From contig CAMVAT010000002.1 of the NCBI GenBank assembly GCA_947165505.1, forward strand, positions 112,678-176,677: a stretch of 64,000 nucleotides of DNA, read 5' to 3'. Below the pieces are notes generated by a model. That model saw only the letters and a program-made list of their open reading frames with translations, made no database searches and was not told the origin of the DNA. Shown here one piece after another: positions 1 through 8,424 of the stretch (positions are counted from its first letter, which is position 1; every line of letters starts with the position of its first letter). A program made the position numbers and the translations under genes. The DNA comes from an uncultured Prevotellaceae bacterium. GTDB lineage: Bacteria > Bacteroidota > Bacteroidia > Bacteroidales > Bacteroidaceae.

Positions 1-670
1 TAGTCTCACCATAGACGGCATCGCATGGCAACACCTCAGCCATCATCGTGCGCGGGATGCGGAAGAGCCGCAGCAGGTCGTCGTCCCACTGCATGGTATG
101 GATGTTGAAAAGCATGGTGCGCGAGGCGTTGGTGGTATCGGTATAGAACGACCGTCCGCCGGTGAGTCGCCAGACGAGCCATGTGTCGATGGTGCCCATG
201 AGCAGATCGCCCCGTTCGGCCGCCTCCTGCGCGCCCTCCACATGATCAAGAATCCAACGCACGCCTGTAGCCGAGAAGTTAGGATCGATGAGCAATCCCG
301 TCTTGTCGGCCACCATTTTTGCATATCCCTCTTCACGCAGTTGGCGACACAGAGCCGCCCCGCGGTTGTCTTGCCATACGAGGGCATGATAGACCGGTCG
401 TGCCGTGTTCTTATCCCAGACCACGACCGTCTCGCGCTGGTTGGTGATAGCCAAGCCCGAGGGGGAGGAGTCGTTAGATGGGGACTTGGCGACTAACTGG
501 CGGATAGCCTCTACCATGTTTTGATAGATTTCCTCCGCATCGTGTTCCACCCATCCTGCCTGAGGGTAATACTGCTGATGATCGACGTTGGCGCGAGCCA
601 ACATTCTACACTGCTCGTCGAAGAGCATGGCCTTGGTCGAAGAGGTACTTTGGTCTATGGAGATGAACAT
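1..670 (-). CDS. glpK: Glycerol kinase (FGGY family), partial at window edge
   Basis: The reading frame starts at the ATG at 670 and runs off the left edge, giving 223 residues of the N-terminal FGGY domain. It reads MFISIDQSTSSTKAMLFDE at the start, then GWVEHDAEEI, GLAITNQRETVVVWD, VYHALVWQDNR, and DPNFSATGVRW, TDTTNASRTMLFN further on. These are the ATP-binding and substrate-lobe signatures of glycerol kinase, which phosphorylates glycerol to glycerol-3-phosphate in the cytosol. GWVEHD and ITNQRET favour glycerol kinase over xylulose or rhamnulose kinases, although a pentulose or other sugar substrate cannot be excluded without the C-terminal half. It is the last visible gene of a minus-strand group that also holds the split transketolase. 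Confidence 0.85.
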   Translation of the reverse strand, partial: MFISIDQSTSSTKAMLFDEQCRMLARANVDHQQYYPQAGWVEHDAEEIYQNMVEAIRQLVAKSPSNDSSPSGLAITNQRETVVVWDKNTARPVYHALVWQDNRGAALCRQLREEGYAKMVADKTGLLIDPNFSATGVRWILDHVEGAQEAAERGDLLMGTIDTWLVWRLTGGRSFYTDTTNASRTMLFNIHTMQWDDDLLRLFRIPRTMMAEVLPCDAVYGET

Positions 671-869
671 GAAGGTTTGAAATTTGAGGGTTGAGGGTTG
701 AGGGTTGAGATTTGAGGTTTGGGGGTTGAGGTTTGGGGGTTGAGGTTTTGCACACGCCCCCGGCCTGTCGGCCACCCCCTCAAACTTAGAGGTGAGAGGT
801 AAGAGGTGAGGGGGTGAGAGATATGCTTAGGACACTGGACACTCAACACTAAACAGTGGACACTCAACA
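671..869. repeat. Intergenic heptamer repeats plus GC-rich palindrome
   Basis: The spacer between the transketolase and glycerol kinase genes is almost entirely repetitive. About 675-750 is a run of 7-bp units such as ttgaggg, ttgagat and ttggggg; about 790-825 repeats gaggtga/gaggtaa. Between them (about 755-782) lies a GC-rich dyad with ccggcctgtcggcc at its core. A short frame runs through it but only translates the repeats. Confidence 0.75.
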
Positions 870-1796
870 CTAAACATGTAAGAAATCGAGTGCGGCACGG
901 GTGATGCCTTCGGCATCCATGCCGTAGTGGTGGAAGATTTCGGCATTAGTGCCGTGAATGACATTCTCGTCGGGGATGCCGATGATGCGCACTGGCACGG
1001 GGCTTTCGCTCAGACATTCACACACCATGGCACCGAGTCCGCCGAAACGGCTGTGCTCCTCAACGGTGATGATACGCCCCGTTTCTTTGGCGGCCTTTTT
1101 CACAGCATCCTCGTCGAACGGCTTGATCCACGAGAGGTCGAGCACCCGTGCGGCAATGCCTTTCTCTTTGAGTTGGAGTGCCGCCTGCCAAGCATGATAG
1201 ACCGTCTCGCCGGTGGCGATGATAGCGAGGTCGTTGCCTTCTGTGACGGTGATGGCCTTGCCGAGTTGGAAGTCGAAATCATCGTCGGCATACACATCGG
1301 GCACGGCAGCGCGCCCCACACGCACATAACAAGGTTTGTCGAAATCGACCAGGAATTTGACCAATTTTCGTGTGACCCTCCAATCGCTGGGCAAGCAGAC
1401 CGTCATGCCCGGGAAGGTGCGGAGTGCCGCGATGTCGTGCAGCGAGTGGTGGGTGGCACCGAGCGCACCGTAAGCCACACCGCCGCTCACGCCGAGGATG
1501 GTGACAGGGTTCTCGCTGTAAGCCAGATCGACCTTCACCTGTTCGAGCGATCGTGCCACATAGAAGCAGGCGGGACCGCAGCAGAACACTTTCTTTCCGC
1601 TGTGCGCCAGTCCGGCCGAGATGCCCACGGCATCCTGTTCGGCGATGCCGCATTCCACGAACTGTTGAGGTAATTGTTCGGCGAAGTCGCCGAGGGTGAC
1701 CGACCCGCGGGCGTCGGTGGTCACCGCAATGATATCTTTGTCTTGACGAGCCAGTTCTACCAGCGTGTCAGTAAACATTTTTCTGCAAGCAATCAT
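870..1796 (-). CDS. Transketolase, C-terminal (pyrimidine-binding) subunit
   Basis: 308 residues. It carries the transketolase pyrimidine domain (AVTTDARGS, ECGIAEQDAVGISAGLA, AYGALGATHHSLHD) followed by the C-terminal domain (IIATGETV, VLDLSWIKPFD). With the 279-aa protein encoded just upstream it forms a split transketolase, which moves two-carbon units between pentose phosphates with thiamine diphosphate in the cytosol. I chose the ATG at 1796 (MIACRKMFTD) because codons further upstream only translate an A-rich repeat; 1778 is an alternative. Split transketolases are usual in anaerobic gut bacteria. Next to pectin genes it may serve pentose use, but that is inference. Confidence 0.9.
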   Translation of the reverse strand: MIACRKMFTDTLVELARQDKDIIAVTTDARGSVTLGDFAEQLPQQFVECGIAEQDAVGISAGLAHSGKKVFCCGPACFYVARSLEQVKVDLAYSENPVTILGVSGGVAYGALGATHHSLHDIAALRTFPGMTVCLPSDWRVTRKLVKFLVDFDKPCYVRVGRAAVPDVYADDDFDFQLGKAITVTEGNDLAIIATGETVYHAWQAALQLKEKGIAARVLDLSWIKPFDEDAVKKAAKETGRIITVEEHSRFGGLGAMVCECLSESPVPVRIIGIPDENVIHGTNAEIFHHYGMDAEGITRAALDFLHV

Positions 1797-1799
1797 TTT

Positions 1800-1906
1800 A
1801 AAAGTAAAAAAGTAAAAAAGTAAAAAAGTAAAAAAGGGAGGCAAAGAGGAGATATATTGTGTAATATAGACACTATAGATGCTATGATTCTATAGATACT
1901 ATAAGA
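1800..1906. repeat. Short tandem repeats between transketolase genes
   Basis: 1801-1836 repeats the 8-bp unit gtaaaaaa about four times; about 1860-1910 carries imperfect ctatagata-type units. The same two motifs recur in other spacers of this window (gtaaaaaa near 24650 and 26842; ctatagata in 2747-2819). Confidence 0.75.
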
Positions 1907-2746
1907 CTATATTGAAGTCTCTATTCGCCGAATTCGGTCTTCGATCTCTTTGACGGCGTCGAGGCACTGCTGTTCGTTGAGCACACCGTGATGCCATTTG
2001 GCGATGCCCTCCATGAAACTGACGCCGCGCCCTTTGGTGGTGTTGCTGATGATGAGATGCGGCTTCTGGTTTTGGTAGTCAATCGAATCGAAGGTGCTGA
2101 CGATATCCTCCATATCATCACCATTCATGCTGATGACATCCCATCCGAAGGCTGTCCAACGCTCACGGATGCTGTCGATAGGCATCACGTCCTCGGTATT
2201 GCCGCTGATTTGCAGGTGGTTGCGGTCGATGACTGCCACGAGGTTGTCGAGCTGATATTTATGTGCCGCCATGGCCGCCTCGTAGATAGAGCCCTCGCCC
2301 TGTTCGCCGTCGCCCATGAGCACGTATGTGTGGTATTCCTTCTTGTCCATCTTGGCAGCCAGTGCCATGCCGATGCCGATGCTCAGTCCGTGGCCCAGCG
2401 CTCCGCTGTTCACCTCGATGCCCGGCACCTCGATGGTAGGATGTCCGGAGAGAATGGAGCCGAACTGTCCGAGCGTGTCAAGCACCTCGGGTTTCAAGAA
2501 GCCCTTGGCCTCGAGTGTGACGTACAGCGCCTCTACGCAGTGCCCTTTGCTGAGCACGAACCGGTCGCGCTGCGGGGCTTTAGGCGCAGCGGGGTCTAAT
2601 CCCCTCATCACATGAAAATAAAGAGCCGTCATCACGTTAAGGCAGGACAGATCGCCTCCGATGTGCCCTGCTTTAGCTTTGTAAACCACCTCGACGAGGC
2701 GTTTACGGTTTTTCTCCGCGAGGAGAGATAATTCTTTTGTAGTCAT
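1907..2746 (-). CDS. Transketolase, N-terminal (thiamine diphosphate-binding) subunit
   Basis: 279 residues, the usual length of the N-terminal half of a split transketolase. Visible signatures are GHIGGDLSCLNVMTALYF near the N-terminus, FVLSKGH, EVNSGALGHGLSIGIG and the thiamine diphosphate/metal motif GDGEQGEGSIYEAA with the downstream Asn (VIDRNHLQISG). It pairs with the product of 1796-870 to form one active enzyme of the non-oxidative pentose phosphate pathway. The two genes are on the same strand and separated by a 110-bp repeat-rich spacer. Confidence 0.92.
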   Translation of the reverse strand: MTTKELSLLAEKNRKRLVEVVYKAKAGHIGGDLSCLNVMTALYFHVMRGLDPAAPKAPQRDRFVLSKGHCVEALYVTLEAKGFLKPEVLDTLGQFGSILSGHPTIEVPGIEVNSGALGHGLSIGIGMALAAKMDKKEYHTYVLMGDGEQGEGSIYEAAMAAHKYQLDNLVAVIDRNHLQISGNTEDVMPIDSIRERWTAFGWDVISMNGDDMEDIVSTFDSIDYQNQKPHLIISNTTKGRGVSFMEGIAKWHHGVLNEQQCLDAVKEIEDRIRRIETSI

Positions 2747-2819
2747 AGTAGATATTATAGGTACAAATAGGTACTATAGATACTATAGGGTTGCTATAGT
2801 ATCTATAGTAGAATGTTTT
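2747..2819. repeat. ctatagata-type repeats
   Basis: This spacer upstream of the transketolase N subunit carries imperfect 9-10 bp units (ggtactatagata, ctatagtat) like those at about 1860-1906. No promoter is evident. Confidence 0.5.
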
Positions 2820-4565
2820 TTACATCAGTTTGCCTTTTTTGGCCAATGTGTCGTGGTTGTTGCCGAGGTCGGTCCAATCTACCTTGGTGCCCGTGGGAAT
2901 GCCGTTGATGTACTTCTCGATATTGGTATAGCCATCGCCGTTGCAGTCTTTGACAGCATCCGAAGCGTCGTTGGGATTGAGTCCGTTGGCTTTCTCCCAC
3001 TCGTCGGGCATACCGTCGCCGTCGGAGTCCTTCCAGGGTTTCCATTTCTTGTACTCAGGATAGCCGCCCATCTGGCGCGGGTCTGTGATGACACCCTGTT
3101 TGTAGGAGTCGTTGGACAGACGGCGGTATTTGAAGAAGCCTTCCTCGTTCTTCGATTTATCGCTCAGACCCCACATGTCGCCGTAGGGGTTGTCCTTCAC
3201 CTTTTTCTCATAGTCTTTCACGTAGTATGCCACACCGGTGCGCACCTCGTCCATGATACGCTGATCGACGATGTCGCGGCAGGGCACCGTGGCGCCCGCA
3301 TTCTGCAGCACCCACTCAAACGCCTCTTGTGCGCCCATGATGTTGACAGGTGCCATGACGAAAGGCTCGTTAGAGCGCATGAGTGCCTTCTCGGTCTCGT
3401 CCATCTCACCGTCTTTGTCGGCCGTTTGGATGCCGCCGTTCCAGTTGTCGGCAGTGATGGCGGGATAGCCCTCCATGATATTGCCCGAGGCATAGACGCG
3501 TCCGAACTGCTTGAAGGGGAAGAGGTTGACGCTGCGGCTCTCCGACTTGAGGATACGATGACCCACGGGAGAATCTTTGGGCGAGAGGGGGCCGGGTTTG
3601 TAATAGTTGTTGATGAAGTTGGACATGGTGGTATATTCGCCGCCGTCGGCCGTGCGGTGCACCCAGTTATAGACCACGTTGTTGATGAAGTTGAACACCC
3701 CACCCCATCCGATTGACGGGTTTCGGCCTGTGTTGTCGGCCCAGAGGTTGCGCATGAAGGTCGTGTTCTCGCCACCGATGGTCGAGCCGAAGGCATGGTT
3801 CCATGTGTCGAGCGCCTTGGCCGAGATGGTGTTCTGTATGGTCACGTTGACGGTCGGTTCCTTGCGCTTGGCCTTGCCGTCGCCCAGGTCGAACATGTGA
3901 CGGTAGAACGAGATATTCTCGTCGAGTCCCCACTCGCACGAGCAGTGGTCGATCATGATATTGCCTACGGGGTTGCCGCCGAAGGAGTCCTCACGGTGCC
4001 ACACCAGCGTCTCGCCTCGGCGGAAGCGCATGTGTCGCACGATGACATCGTGTGTATCCACCTGAAACGACTCGCCAGCGATGATGACACCCTCGCCGGG
4101 CGCCGTCTGTCCGGCGATGGTGATATAGGGAGCGCGCACATAGATAGGCGACTTGAGGCGTATGATGCCCGACACGTTGAACACGACGATGCGCGCACCA
4201 CCCTGTTCACAAGCCCAGCGGAAGGAGCCGGGTCCGTCGTCGTTGAGGTTGGTCACGGTGAGCACCTTGCCTCCGCGTCCGCCGAAGGTGTACATGCCGC
4301 CTCCCTCAGCGCCCGGAAAGGCAGGAATCTTCGCCTGTCTGAGGTCGTAGGGTCTGGCCGCCCAGGGCACGTAGGGTCTGCCCTCCTTGGCTTCCTGTAT
4401 GACGATAGGGAACGCCACCTCCCATGCGGAGTCGCTGTGTGCCTTCCAACTTTTCTCTAAAGAATCAATCAATTGCTTGGCCTCGTCGGTAATCTGAGGG
4501 TACTGTGCCTTGGCTGCCGTTGCCGCAAGCAACAAGGCACAGGCTATAATGGAAATTTTTCTCAT
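2820..4565 (-). CDS. Secreted PL1-type pectate lyase
   Basis: 581 residues with a signal peptide (about residues 1-20, ending AAKAQ). The lyase domain begins near residue 80 with AFPGAEGGGMYTFGGRGG, typical of Bacteroidota PL1 enzymes, followed by TNLNDDGPGSFRWAC and repeated parallel beta-helix strands (IVRHMRFRRGE, MIDHCSCEWG). The last 60 residues contain two Asp-rich calcium loops (DSDGDGMPDEWEKANGLNP and DCNGDGYTNIEKY) of the thrombospondin-3/dockerin-like kind. It should cleave de-esterified homogalacturonan by beta-elimination in the periplasm or at the surface. It follows a terminator (4642-4672) and lies beside other pectin genes. The exact substrate is unproven. Confidence 0.88.
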   Translation of the reverse strand: MRKISIIACALLLAATAAKAQYPQITDEAKQLIDSLEKSWKAHSDSAWEVAFPIVIQEAKEGRPYVPWAARPYDLRQAKIPAFPGAEGGGMYTFGGRGGKVLTVTNLNDDGPGSFRWACEQGGARIVVFNVSGIIRLKSPIYVRAPYITIAGQTAPGEGVIIAGESFQVDTHDVIVRHMRFRRGETLVWHREDSFGGNPVGNIMIDHCSCEWGLDENISFYRHMFDLGDGKAKRKEPTVNVTIQNTISAKALDTWNHAFGSTIGGENTTFMRNLWADNTGRNPSIGWGGVFNFINNVVYNWVHRTADGGEYTTMSNFINNYYKPGPLSPKDSPVGHRILKSESRSVNLFPFKQFGRVYASGNIMEGYPAITADNWNGGIQTADKDGEMDETEKALMRSNEPFVMAPVNIMGAQEAFEWVLQNAGATVPCRDIVDQRIMDEVRTGVAYYVKDYEKKVKDNPYGDMWGLSDKSKNEEGFFKYRRLSNDSYKQGVITDPRQMGGYPEYKKWKPWKDSDGDGMPDEWEKANGLNPNDASDAVKDCNGDGYTNIEKYINGIPTGTKVDWTDLGNNHDTLAKKGKLM

Positions 4566-4641
4566 GTGATATATAATATGTAATTACATTATTTTTAATA
4601 AAGACGCAGAAGGCAAGAAATTGTTATCATTAAAAAACACT

Positions 4642-4672
4642 AAAAAAGAGAGCCTCTTGTTGGGAGGCTCTC
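4642..4672 (-). terminator. Rho-independent terminator
   Basis: A perfect 9-bp stem (gagagcctc/gaggctctc) with a 7-nt loop, followed on the minus strand by six T residues. It lies 22 bp after the stop codon of the large surface protein and separates it from the pectate lyase gene. Confidence 0.85.
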
Positions 4673-4693
4673 TTGTTGAAGAAGTATAGGGTT

Positions 4694-7600
4694 TTATTTC
4701 ACGATGACTTTCTTGCCATTGTGGATGTAGATGCCCTTGACGGGTTTCTTCACCTCGACACCCTGCAGGTTGTACCACTTGCCGTTCTCAACGTCGGCAG
4801 TGCTGATGTTGTTGATGCCATCGACGACACCCTCAACGATCTCGACCTGTGTGAGTTCATAGCCTTCCTGGTTGATGATCAGACCATCTTTCTTGAGCTG
4901 ATCAATCATGCCCTCGGTGACCACCACGTCGAAACCAGTCTCAGTAGCTGTGGCCTCGTAGCCCTCATAGTCTTTCCAAGACCAACCCGTGTCAGAGCCG
5001 CTGTAAGAGAGCACCAGATAGCCGTCGGCGAGTTTGTTGGCTGTGATGCGGATGATGTCGCCAGCCTTTACACCTGCCTTCGCGTTGGCATTGAGGAAGT
5101 GGTTCATGTTGATGGTCGGTTTTCCGGTTTCCTTGCCCACCCAGATAGAAGCGTCGGAACCAGTGATTTCGGTCACTTCGAGGGTCACTTCCTTCGTGGT
5201 GTAGTTGTTACCGGAAATTTGGAGACCGCCATCGGCCTTGGCCAGAGCGAGGATATCGCCGGTGAGCACAAACACAGCCTCTTCCTTGTCGCCGTTGCCC
5301 ACGGGCACACCAGCCTCGAGGTCAGTCCATCCTGCGCTCTTGAGGGCCACCTGAGCACCCCATTCGCCACCGCTGGTATTGACGCTGGCCAGTTTCACAT
5401 GCACCTTGTCGCCCACCTTGGCACTTCCCAGTTTCTCGGGAGCCACGAGGATAGCATTGCTACCCCAATCGGCAGCCACAGGTTCCTCGCTTGACCAAAG
5501 GACATTCTCAGTCACAGGAGCCACATATTCAACCAACCAACGCGGGTCGCCAGTCTGATACTGAGCCTGGTCGGTACTTGCGCCGATGTGGAAGTCAGCA
5601 TTTGCTGCGTCAGCAAATTCGGGATCGGTGGTCAGGATATTACCGCTATTGTCGTAGTTGGCCTCGCTTGCAGAGAGGTCTTCACCATCCTTGAAATAGG
5701 TGTTGTATGCGAATGTCTTCGGAGCATTGCTACCGAAACGTCCACCTGCCAAACGGCGGATGACATCGCCGGCGCAGTCAACCCAGATATTCTTCTGTAT
5801 GTCGAACTTCACATAATTCTGTCCACCGACAGCACTGTAGTTAGCCCACTGACCATCAGCAGCAATGACCTTGTAGAACGTATTGCTCTGGTAGTTCATC
5901 GTCATAAATTCTGTAGTATTGTCAAAGCCGTAGCGGTCAAGACGGGCACTGTTGTTGTAACGAATGAAATACTTGGCGACAGCATTTCCATAGACGGTAG
6001 AGTTCTTGATGTTCACATCCTTCACGCCGCCGGCCTGGAATGCGATAAGAGCATCATTGCTCACACTCTCCGTGGCAAGGCCGATTACGGCATTCTCAAT
6101 GGTCAGGTCAACCACACAGTACTTCGTGTTGTTGTCGTAAATGATATTGTGCTTGACACCAGTGATGGTCACGTTGGCTATCTTCATGCTCTCCACACGG
6201 AAGTAGTCGTTGACAGCTTCTACAGCAGGAGTCGTGCTCAACTGGAACAGAGCAGCATCAACAGCCGAAGCGTCGATAGTTGCGTTGTTGCCGTTGATGG
6301 TCAGGCAAGCAGGAGCCACGATAGGAGCAGACACCGTGTAAGCAGCTCCCTCGGTCAGGTTGATGGTGATATTACCCACCTTCTTCACGCCTTCCTCGGC
6401 AGCAGCGAGAGCAGCGTAGATGTCACCTTCAGCAGGTGAGATGGTGATGTCGGTGGGAGGAGCAAGACTTTCGTCATACTCAACCAACCATCGAGGATCA
6501 CCGGTCTGATATTTAGCCTGGTCAGAACCTGCAAAGATGTGGAAATCAGCATTGGCAGCGTCAGCGAACTTAGGATCCGTGGTCAAAATATTGCCGCTAT
6601 TGTCGTAGTTGGCCTCGCTTGCAGAGAGGTCTTCACCATCCTTGAAATAGGTGTTGTATGCGAATGTCTTCGGAGCATTGCTACCGAAACGTCCACCTGC
6701 CAAACGGCGGATGACATCGCCGGCGCAGTCAACCCAGATATTCTTCTGTATGTCGAACTTCACATAATTCTGTCCACCGACAGCACTGTAGTTAGCCCAC
6801 TGACCATCAGCAGCAATGACCTTGTAGAACGTATTGCTCTGGTAGTTCATCGTCATAAATTCTGTAGTATTGTCAAAGCCGTAGCGGTCAAGACGGGCAC
6901 TGTTGTTGTAACGAATGAAATACTTGGCGACAGCATTTCCATAGACGGTAGAGTTCTTGATGTTCACATCCTTCACGCCGCCGGCCTGGAATGCGATAAG
7001 AGCATCATTGCTCACACTCTCCGTGGCAAGGCCGATTACGGCATTCTCAATGGTCAGGTCAACCACACAGTACTTCGTGTTGTTGTCGTAAATGATATTG
7101 TGCTTGACACCAGTGATGGTCACGTTGGCTATCTTCATGTTATCCACACGGAAGTAGTCATTGACAGCTTCTACAGCAGGAGTCGTGCTCAATTGGAACA
7201 GAGCAGCATCAACAGCCGAAGCATCGATGGTGGCGCCGTTGCCGTTGATGACAAGGCTTGCAGGAGCCACAACAGGAGCAGACATCGTGTAGTTAGCACC
7301 CTCGGTCAGGTTGATGGTGATGTTGCGCACCAGTTTGCCAGCCGAAGCCTCTTCGAGAGCGGCAGAGATGTCGCCAGAAGCGGGAGAGATCTCGATATCC
7401 TCGGGCTCTGCAGCAGCACTAGGAGTGAAGAGCAGGCCAACGATGGTCAGCTTCGAACCCGTGCAGAACACATAGTAAGTGTGGTTGGCCTGAACGTCGA
7501 ACTCAGCGGTGCCGGTGATTTTTGTCACCACTTTCACGCCGCCTTTGCCACCGTCGATCAGTGCGTTGCTGCCGTCGGCTGGAGCTGCATCGGCATATGC

Positions 7601-8227
7601 CAATTCAGTGCCGTCTTCTTGACAGACCTTGAAAGCATCGTGCTGGAACACTGCATTGTCGTTCACCACATTGAGGGTTTTGGCTCCTGTGGGATTGCCG
7701 TCAGCATCCAACACATCAGTCTCCACGGCATCCGTAGCGTCGATGATGAAGAACTCCTTGTCGGTATTCAACACCATACCCAGGAGCACGGTGCCATTCA
7801 CAGCAGGAGTAATCATGTAGTAAGTACCACTCTGAGGCAGTTTACCCTCCTGACCCGGTGTACCATTAAAGCCGCCACCTTTGTTATCGAGGTCGTCTTT
7901 CGGGTTTTTGTTACCGACGAGGTAGATGAGACGACTCTTCTCTTCCTCAACGCCCGTATCAGCATTTGTTTCCAATACAGTCTGAGCGAAAGGTGCCATA
8001 TAGTCACCCTTGAAGCTCTTGGCCTCGTTCTTTTTCCACTGTGTGTCCTTACCGAGCACGAGTTTCACATTCTCGGTAGTGAACTCCTGAAAGTCGGTGT
8101 AGGTAACACCGTTTTCAAACACGATTTTTTCGGGTTCACCGTCGGCAGGCGCTTTGAACACTTTTTGAGCGGCAAATGCGCATACTGCGATGAAAGCCAA
8201 CGCAAATAGAGATAATTTTTGTTTCAT
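4694..8227 (-). CDS. Large secreted right-handed beta-helix protein (DUF4957/DUF5123 type) with two near-identical modules
   Basis: 1177 residues: signal peptide (about 1-20), an N-terminal beta-rich domain of about 260 residues, then two beta-helix modules of 317 residues each (Ile/Asn-rich rungs such as NIKNSTVYGNAV), a further beta-sandwich region, and a C-terminal tail (WYNLQGVEVKKPVKGIYIHNGKKVIVK pattern, only key residues given: NLQG, KGIYI, KK). This architecture is common next to pectinase genes in Bacteroidota, usually annotated DUF4957 and DUF5123. A glycan-binding or lyase-like surface role is inference. The tail resembles the short C-terminal sorting-like domains of Prevotella exported proteins. 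A good promoter lies at 8315-8284 and a terminator follows the gene. Confidence 0.7.
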   Translation of the reverse strand: MKQKLSLFALAFIAVCAFAAQKVFKAPADGEPEKIVFENGVTYTDFQEFTTENVKLVLGKDTQWKKNEAKSFKGDYMAPFAQTVLETNADTGVEEEKSRLIYLVGNKNPKDDLDNKGGGFNGTPGQEGKLPQSGTYYMITPAVNGTVLLGMVLNTDKEFFIIDATDAVETDVLDADGNPTGAKTLNVVNDNAVFQHDAFKVCQEDGTELAYADAAPADGSNALIDGGKGGVKVVTKITGTAEFDVQANHTYYVFCTGSKLTIVGLLFTPSAAAEPEDIEISPASGDISAALEEASAGKLVRNITINLTEGANYTMSAPVVAPASLVINGNGATIDASAVDAALFQLSTTPAVEAVNDYFRVDNMKIANVTITGVKHNIIYDNNTKYCVVDLTIENAVIGLATESVSNDALIAFQAGGVKDVNIKNSTVYGNAVAKYFIRYNNSARLDRYGFDNTTEFMTMNYQSNTFYKVIAADGQWANYSAVGGQNYVKFDIQKNIWVDCAGDVIRRLAGGRFGSNAPKTFAYNTYFKDGEDLSASEANYDNSGNILTTDPKFADAANADFHIFAGSDQAKYQTGDPRWLVEYDESLAPPTDITISPAEGDIYAALAAAEEGVKKVGNITINLTEGAAYTVSAPIVAPACLTINGNNATIDASAVDAALFQLSTTPAVEAVNDYFRVESMKIANVTITGVKHNIIYDNNTKYCVVDLTIENAVIGLATESVSNDALIAFQAGGVKDVNIKNSTVYGNAVAKYFIRYNNSARLDRYGFDNTTEFMTMNYQSNTFYKVIAADGQWANYSAVGGQNYVKFDIQKNIWVDCAGDVIRRLAGGRFGSNAPKTFAYNTYFKDGEDLSASEANYDNSGNILTTDPEFADAANADFHIGASTDQAQYQTGDPRWLVEYVAPVTENVLWSSEEPVAADWGSNAILVAPEKLGSAKVGDKVHVKLASVNTSGGEWGAQVALKSAGWTDLEAGVPVGNGDKEEAVFVLTGDILALAKADGGLQISGNNYTTKEVTLEVTEITGSDASIWVGKETGKPTINMNHFLNANAKAGVKAGDIIRITANKLADGYLVLSYSGSDTGWSWKDYEGYEATATETGFDVVVTEGMIDQLKKDGLIINQEGYELTQVEIVEGVVDGINNISTADVENGKWYNLQGVEVKKPVKGIYIHNGKKVIVK
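5643..7139. repeat. Direct intragenic repeat, 951-bp period with 546 bp apparently identical
   Basis: 5643-6188 and 6594-7139 look identical base for base. The flanks on either side (about 5500-5642 with 6451-6593, and 6189-6440 with 7140-7390) match only partly. The period is 951 bp, or 317 codons, so the frame is kept. The identity extends to synonymous sites, which points to recent duplication or gene conversion. Confidence 0.9.
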
Positions 8228-8283
8228 AAAGTAAAAATTAGTTAATAAATATAGAATGAATTCGTAGTTCGTTGTTTTCGGTG

Positions 8284-8315
8284 CAAAAATAGTGAGTTTT
8301 TTTTACATGAGCAAA
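8284..8315 (-). promoter_or_regulatory. Bacteroidota-type promoter for the large surface protein
   Basis: On the minus strand TTTG (8315-8312), 20 nt, then TATTTTTG (8291-8284), matching the TTTG/TAnnTTTG consensus and spacing. Transcription would start about 50 nt before the ATG at 8227. The divergent gene at 8425 shows no equally clear promoter. Confidence 0.75.
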
Positions 8316-8424
8316 TTAAATTCACATTTTATTGACGGAAAAAGAAGAAAAATGTAATTATTATTTTTAAGAATATTACAAAAGTGATGAAAATGCGTCA
8401 ATAGGATATAAACGCGTTTACTTT

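Noticed and set aside
655..870. 71-aa frame on the minus strand
   Set aside because: It only translates heptamer repeats in the spacer.
6539..8209. 556-aa + strand frame over the duplicated module
   Set aside because: Antisense to the surface protein with signal peptide, promoter and terminator.
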